Shown one piece after another: positions 60,735 through 64,000 of a DNA stretch of 64,000 bases (position 1 is its first letter; the number at the start of each line of letters is the position of its first letter). Source of the DNA: Antitrichia curtipendula. Its lineage: Eukaryota > Streptophyta > Bryopsida > Hypnales > Leucodontaceae. Made by a program: the position numbers and the translations under genes. The stretch is from the NCBI GenBank assembly GCA_951230915.1, contig OX579636.1:39615567-39679566 (forward strand), read 5' to 3'. The notes under the pieces are model-generated. The model was not told where the DNA came from. It ran no database searches and was given only the letters and a program-made list of their open reading frames with translations.

Positions 60735-61504
60735 TTCCTAAAGGACCGAGGTCTTTTTTGCCATCAAAAAACACTCAAAACTACCATTTCTATTGCAAAG
60801 AGCAAAAAACTTTAAGAATAGTTTTTTTTTTGTATATCTAACCATAGGATCTTATACAAGACTAGTATAAAAGTGTATGGGAGAAATTCCAGAAACTTTG
60901 ACTGCATAAATTGCAAGATATTTGCATCCAAAGTGAAGAAAACAAGCTTGACTAAATTTTCTGGCTTTGAATCTTTTTTAACTGAAATTTTTTGTACTAT
61001 TGATTTTGATTTTCTAAGTTTTTATCTTGAATACTTGAGTCAAGAATCTGAAAATATATATATTAATTTTAAAAAAACTTATTTTTTATTCATTAAAAAT
61101 TTATTAAGTAAAAGTAGGTTCAAGATTGAAAGAAAAACGAAATTGTTAATAGCTCTAAGATGGAATTGAAATACAATAATTCCAACAATGAGATTGTTTT
61201 AGCTAAAAAATGCAACCTTGTCTAACAAAAAGAATTGGAAAATTGGAAAAATTGCATTCACAAATGAATCCTATAAGGGGTTTTTTCAAGAAGATGCTTA
61301 GATTGCCTAAAAACTAAGACTATCCATAAATTTTTCATCACTAGTCCAAACAGAACGAATCAAAGCTTAAAATGTAGACAAAAATAGGAAATTTTATGAA
61401 GTTTTTTTTCTAAATATTTTGACTTTCTTTGATTTTTTTGTATTACCCGCCAACCTCCATTTGGGGCTTATTGTACCATAATTGTTTCTCCTGCACACCA
61501 ATTG

Positions 61505-61556
<52 letters not shown>

Positions 61557-61680
61557 ATCCATGAACTCTTGCAAACCACACATCATCATTAAGTTTCAAA
61601 AAAATTCACTATAAATTGAGACAATAGGAACCTACCCAAACCCAAATTGTCTCGCAAGGGGACAAACGGTCCTTTAGGGG
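60735..61680. mobile_element. TTAA-flanked TIR element B, non-autonomous
   Basis: Left end TTCCTAAAGGACCG follows TTAA (60,731-60,734); the right end reads CGGTCCTTTAGGGG before TTAA (61,681-61,684). Length 946 bp, AT-rich, with a (TA)n run inside. The frame at 60,873-61,169 is AT-driven and shows no domain. Shares its terminal motif with elements A and C. Confidence 0.55.
61510..61552. repeat. (TA)n microsatellite
   Basis: About 21 AT dinucleotides inside TIR element B. Confidence 0.95.
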
Positions 61681-62102
61681 TTAACAAAATGAAACTAGTA
61701 AATGACACATGATTCATCTACGTTGTTTATCAATAGCATCTATATTGAATTTGTTGATATTAATATTATAGCATGGCATTCAGTGGTATAAGCTACATTG
61801 ATTTGTGCTATTAATGTGAGTTATGAAATAGACTTATATATAGTTGTAAATCTTTAAAAGGGAGGAATATTTTTACCAATAACATTTGCAATGATTCTTC
61901 AATATAAATAGCATTATTATACTCATAAGGGTACAAATATTCCATCCTTTAAAAAAATCAAAAGCATGCATAAGTTCATTTTGTGATCGGACAAATCAAA
62001 TGTACTACAAGTAATAACCTCGTACATCATATTATTTCTAAGAGTAAAAGAAAACTTTATTGTTTTCATGGATAATAGGAAGAAGTTAATATAATAACTT
62101 AA

Positions 62103-62843
62103 CCCCTAAAGGAAAAAACTGCGTTTTTTGGCAACATAGCGATTTTGGGCAGCTCGCTATGAATGGAGTTCTTAATATTTTTTTTTGAAAATTTCACAAA
62201 ACATGTGCCCTAGGATTAGCTTTAGGGTCCAACAATTTTCAAAACTTTTGACTACATTGTTAAAAATTTATAACATGATATGTGATTTTCATTGCTCGGC
62301 GGGCAGCTTGGGCAGCTCAAAAAACTTCCTGAAAAAATCACTTTAAAAAAAAGTTTTAAATTTAAATTGGTTCTTTAGGTTTATCTAAGAGTGGGAAGCT
62401 TTGAATCATTCCATTTGGATTAATGAGTCAAAAGTTATGAGGATTTTTAGTTTGCGAGTAGGTATGGTTTTCATGGACTCCATACCTACCCGCAAACTAA
62501 AAATCCTCATAACTTTTGACTCATTAATTCAAATGGAATGATTCAAAGCTTCCCACTCTTAAATAAACCTAAAGAACCAATTTCAAATTTTTATTTTTTT
62601 TAAAAGTGATTTTCAAAGAAGTTTTTTTTGCTGCCCGGGCTGCCCGCCGAGCATTGAAAATGACATACCATGCAATAACTTTTGAACCATGTAGTCAAAA
62701 GTCATGAAAATTGTTGGGCCTTAAAGATACTCCTTGGGCACTTCTTCTGTGAAAATTTGAGAGAAAATAAATAAAAATTTCATTCGTAGTGAGCTGCCCA
62801 AAATCGCTATGTTGTCAAAAAACGGTGTTTGGTCCTTTAGGGG
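62103..62843. mobile_element. palindromic TTAA-flanked element C
   Basis: The whole 741-bp element is a near-perfect inverted repeat centred near 62,473. Arms start CCCCTAAAGGA and share CAACATAGCGATTTTGGGCA, GCCCGCCGAGC-type words, AGTGGGAAGCTTTGAATCAT and CAAAAGTTATGAGGATTTTT. Flanks are TTAA at 62,099-62,102 and 62,844-62,847. No protein is encoded. An RNA crossing it would fold into a long hairpin. Confidence 0.85.
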
Positions 62844-62847
62844 TTAA

Positions 62848-64000
62848 TAAGATTAGAAAATTGATTTGTATAGCTTTTGAAACTTTAAACCAAGTTTAAA
62901 GAAGGCAATTGGTATTTACTATGATTTAGTATATGTTATATCAACAATATTTCTTATAAGCCTTAATGTCTTCTTCAGCCCCTTTATGCCCCCTTGTGTG
63001 GCTTATTAGTAAATGTCATCCACATAATCAGTTGGTGTTCAATCTAATTTAATCCTATTGTAAAGGAACTATTTGTTAGATTTTCATTTCTTATTACTAA
63101 CAATAAAACATTCTACTACAAATAGATTTAGCCAATGAATCACGAAATGTCATCTTTCACTTGACCCTCTTTTAATTTTCATTCCTAAATTGCAATTGAA
63201 TTCTTTTTTAAGTTTAGTTTTTTTTGGTGTAAAAACAACACATGATTGCATGCAATTTAAATCACATTGACTTGCCTTTCACCTAAATAAGATTTTGATT
63301 TTACTCTTACAATTCTTAGTCTCAAGAAAGGAATCAAGCATTTATTAACCACCATTTGAAACTCAAATTTATAAGGATAATACTAAAACCTCAATTTAAA
63401 GAAAAGACAATGCAATGTATGCAATATATGCAATTATGCCTTGTTTCATTCCAAAAAATATATTAATTGATTAAGATTTCAAATTTGAACTTGAATAAAA
63501 ATTAAAATGAAGCACAAAACTTCATGACTAATAGACCACCAAATGTGACATGTTTCTTGGAAATCAATATTGCCTACTAATTTTATTTTAGAATATTCAA
63601 TAAATGCTATTAGTTCATTTTCAACAAGTTTTCAAAAATTATGAGGTTTAAATAGTCTCATCCACCTTCACTACAAAATTAGCTAATTGGATCATCACTC
63701 TTGAAGTTCTATCTAAAAAAAAGTGTGACAAGAAATAGTATTAGTATTCCTTACAACTCCCTATTTTTGCTCAATAAAGATTCCTTTAAAGGATCACTAC
63801 TCACTAGTTCTATAATCAATATTTTCTCCATCAAAAAACTTGTTTAAAAGAACTTTAGGTCTCTATATACACTATTAGCAAAGGTGAAAAATTGTGAAAA
63901 ATAGTACTATAGAAAATAAATTTTCAATGCACACTAATTTCTAATATTGAGACTTTAATAGATAAGTGTCACATACACTAGTGGGATAAATCATTGTAGT
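62848..64000. other. AT-rich intergenic DNA at the right edge
   Basis: I see no gene, no long repeat and no RNA gene here. Confidence 0.5.

Noticed and set aside
60873..61169. 98-residue AT-rich ORF inside TIR element B
   Set aside because: Its composition is that of random AT-rich DNA (Phe, Lys, Ile, Asn); no domain is visible.
1..64000. tRNA, rRNA or microRNA genes
   Set aside because: I saw no cloverleaf with the conserved A and B boxes and no ribosomal sequence; a covariance-model scan would be needed to exclude small RNAs.

Overview
This window is nuclear DNA of a land plant. Three multi-exon host genes with ordinary GT-AG introns sit in AT-rich, repeat-filled intergenic DNA, and all three match plant families: exocyst subunit SEC5 (minus strand, 25.1-33.6 kb, 21 coding exons rebuilt), an NUDT8-type Nudix hydrolase (plus strand, 41.0-44.9 kb, 9 exons) and a plastid-type half-size ABCB transporter (plus strand, 55.1-60.2 kb, 10 exons). 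A fourth host gene may end at 0.7-1.2 kb with an RGG-rich tail. The short introns would fit a bryophyte or another early-diverging land plant, but the species cannot be fixed from this sequence.

The main discovery is at 2,217-19,855: a 17.6-kb hAT-type DNA transposon. It is bounded by 13-bp inverted repeats (CAGGGTTGTCATA / CATGGTTGTCATA) and a perfect 8-bp target-site duplication, ATTCCAAC, at 2,209-2,216 and 19,856-19,863. It carries three long single-exon genes, all on the minus strand: a hAT transposase with an intact catalytic triad, a RING-H2/coiled-coil protein, and a kinase-fold protein. Each gene starts downstream of a CTATATAAG-like TATA box next to a GC-box minisatellite (GGGCGGGGACTCC). 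The element also holds orphan copies of this minisatellite, a roughly 200-bp internal duplication, long T-rich degenerate satellite blocks and a nested Tc1/mariner transposase fossil. Its size, completeness and cargo are unusual for a plant hAT element; most are only a few kilobases long.

Layout: 0-1.2 kb possible RGG gene end; 2.2-19.9 kb giant hAT element; 20-25 kb gene-poor DNA with small repeats and short terminal-inverted-repeat (TIR) elements; 25.1-34.6 kb SEC5 with a duplicated 5' untranslated segment; 34.6-41 kb AT-rich repeats and one doubtful secreted-protein ORF; 41-44.9 kb Nudix gene; 45-54.8 kb gene-free repeats including a foldback element; 55.1-60.2 kb ABC transporter; 60.7-64 kb two TTAA-flanked TIR elements, one almost completely palindromic, then AT-rich DNA.

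The host genes are unrelated housekeeping genes (exocytosis, nucleotide metabolism, plastid transport) and do not form a pathway. The transposon genes probably form one unit: they share strand, promoter architecture and lack of introns. I saw no tRNA, rRNA or CRISPR array. All coordinates and splice sites were read by eye and have not been tested against transcripts.
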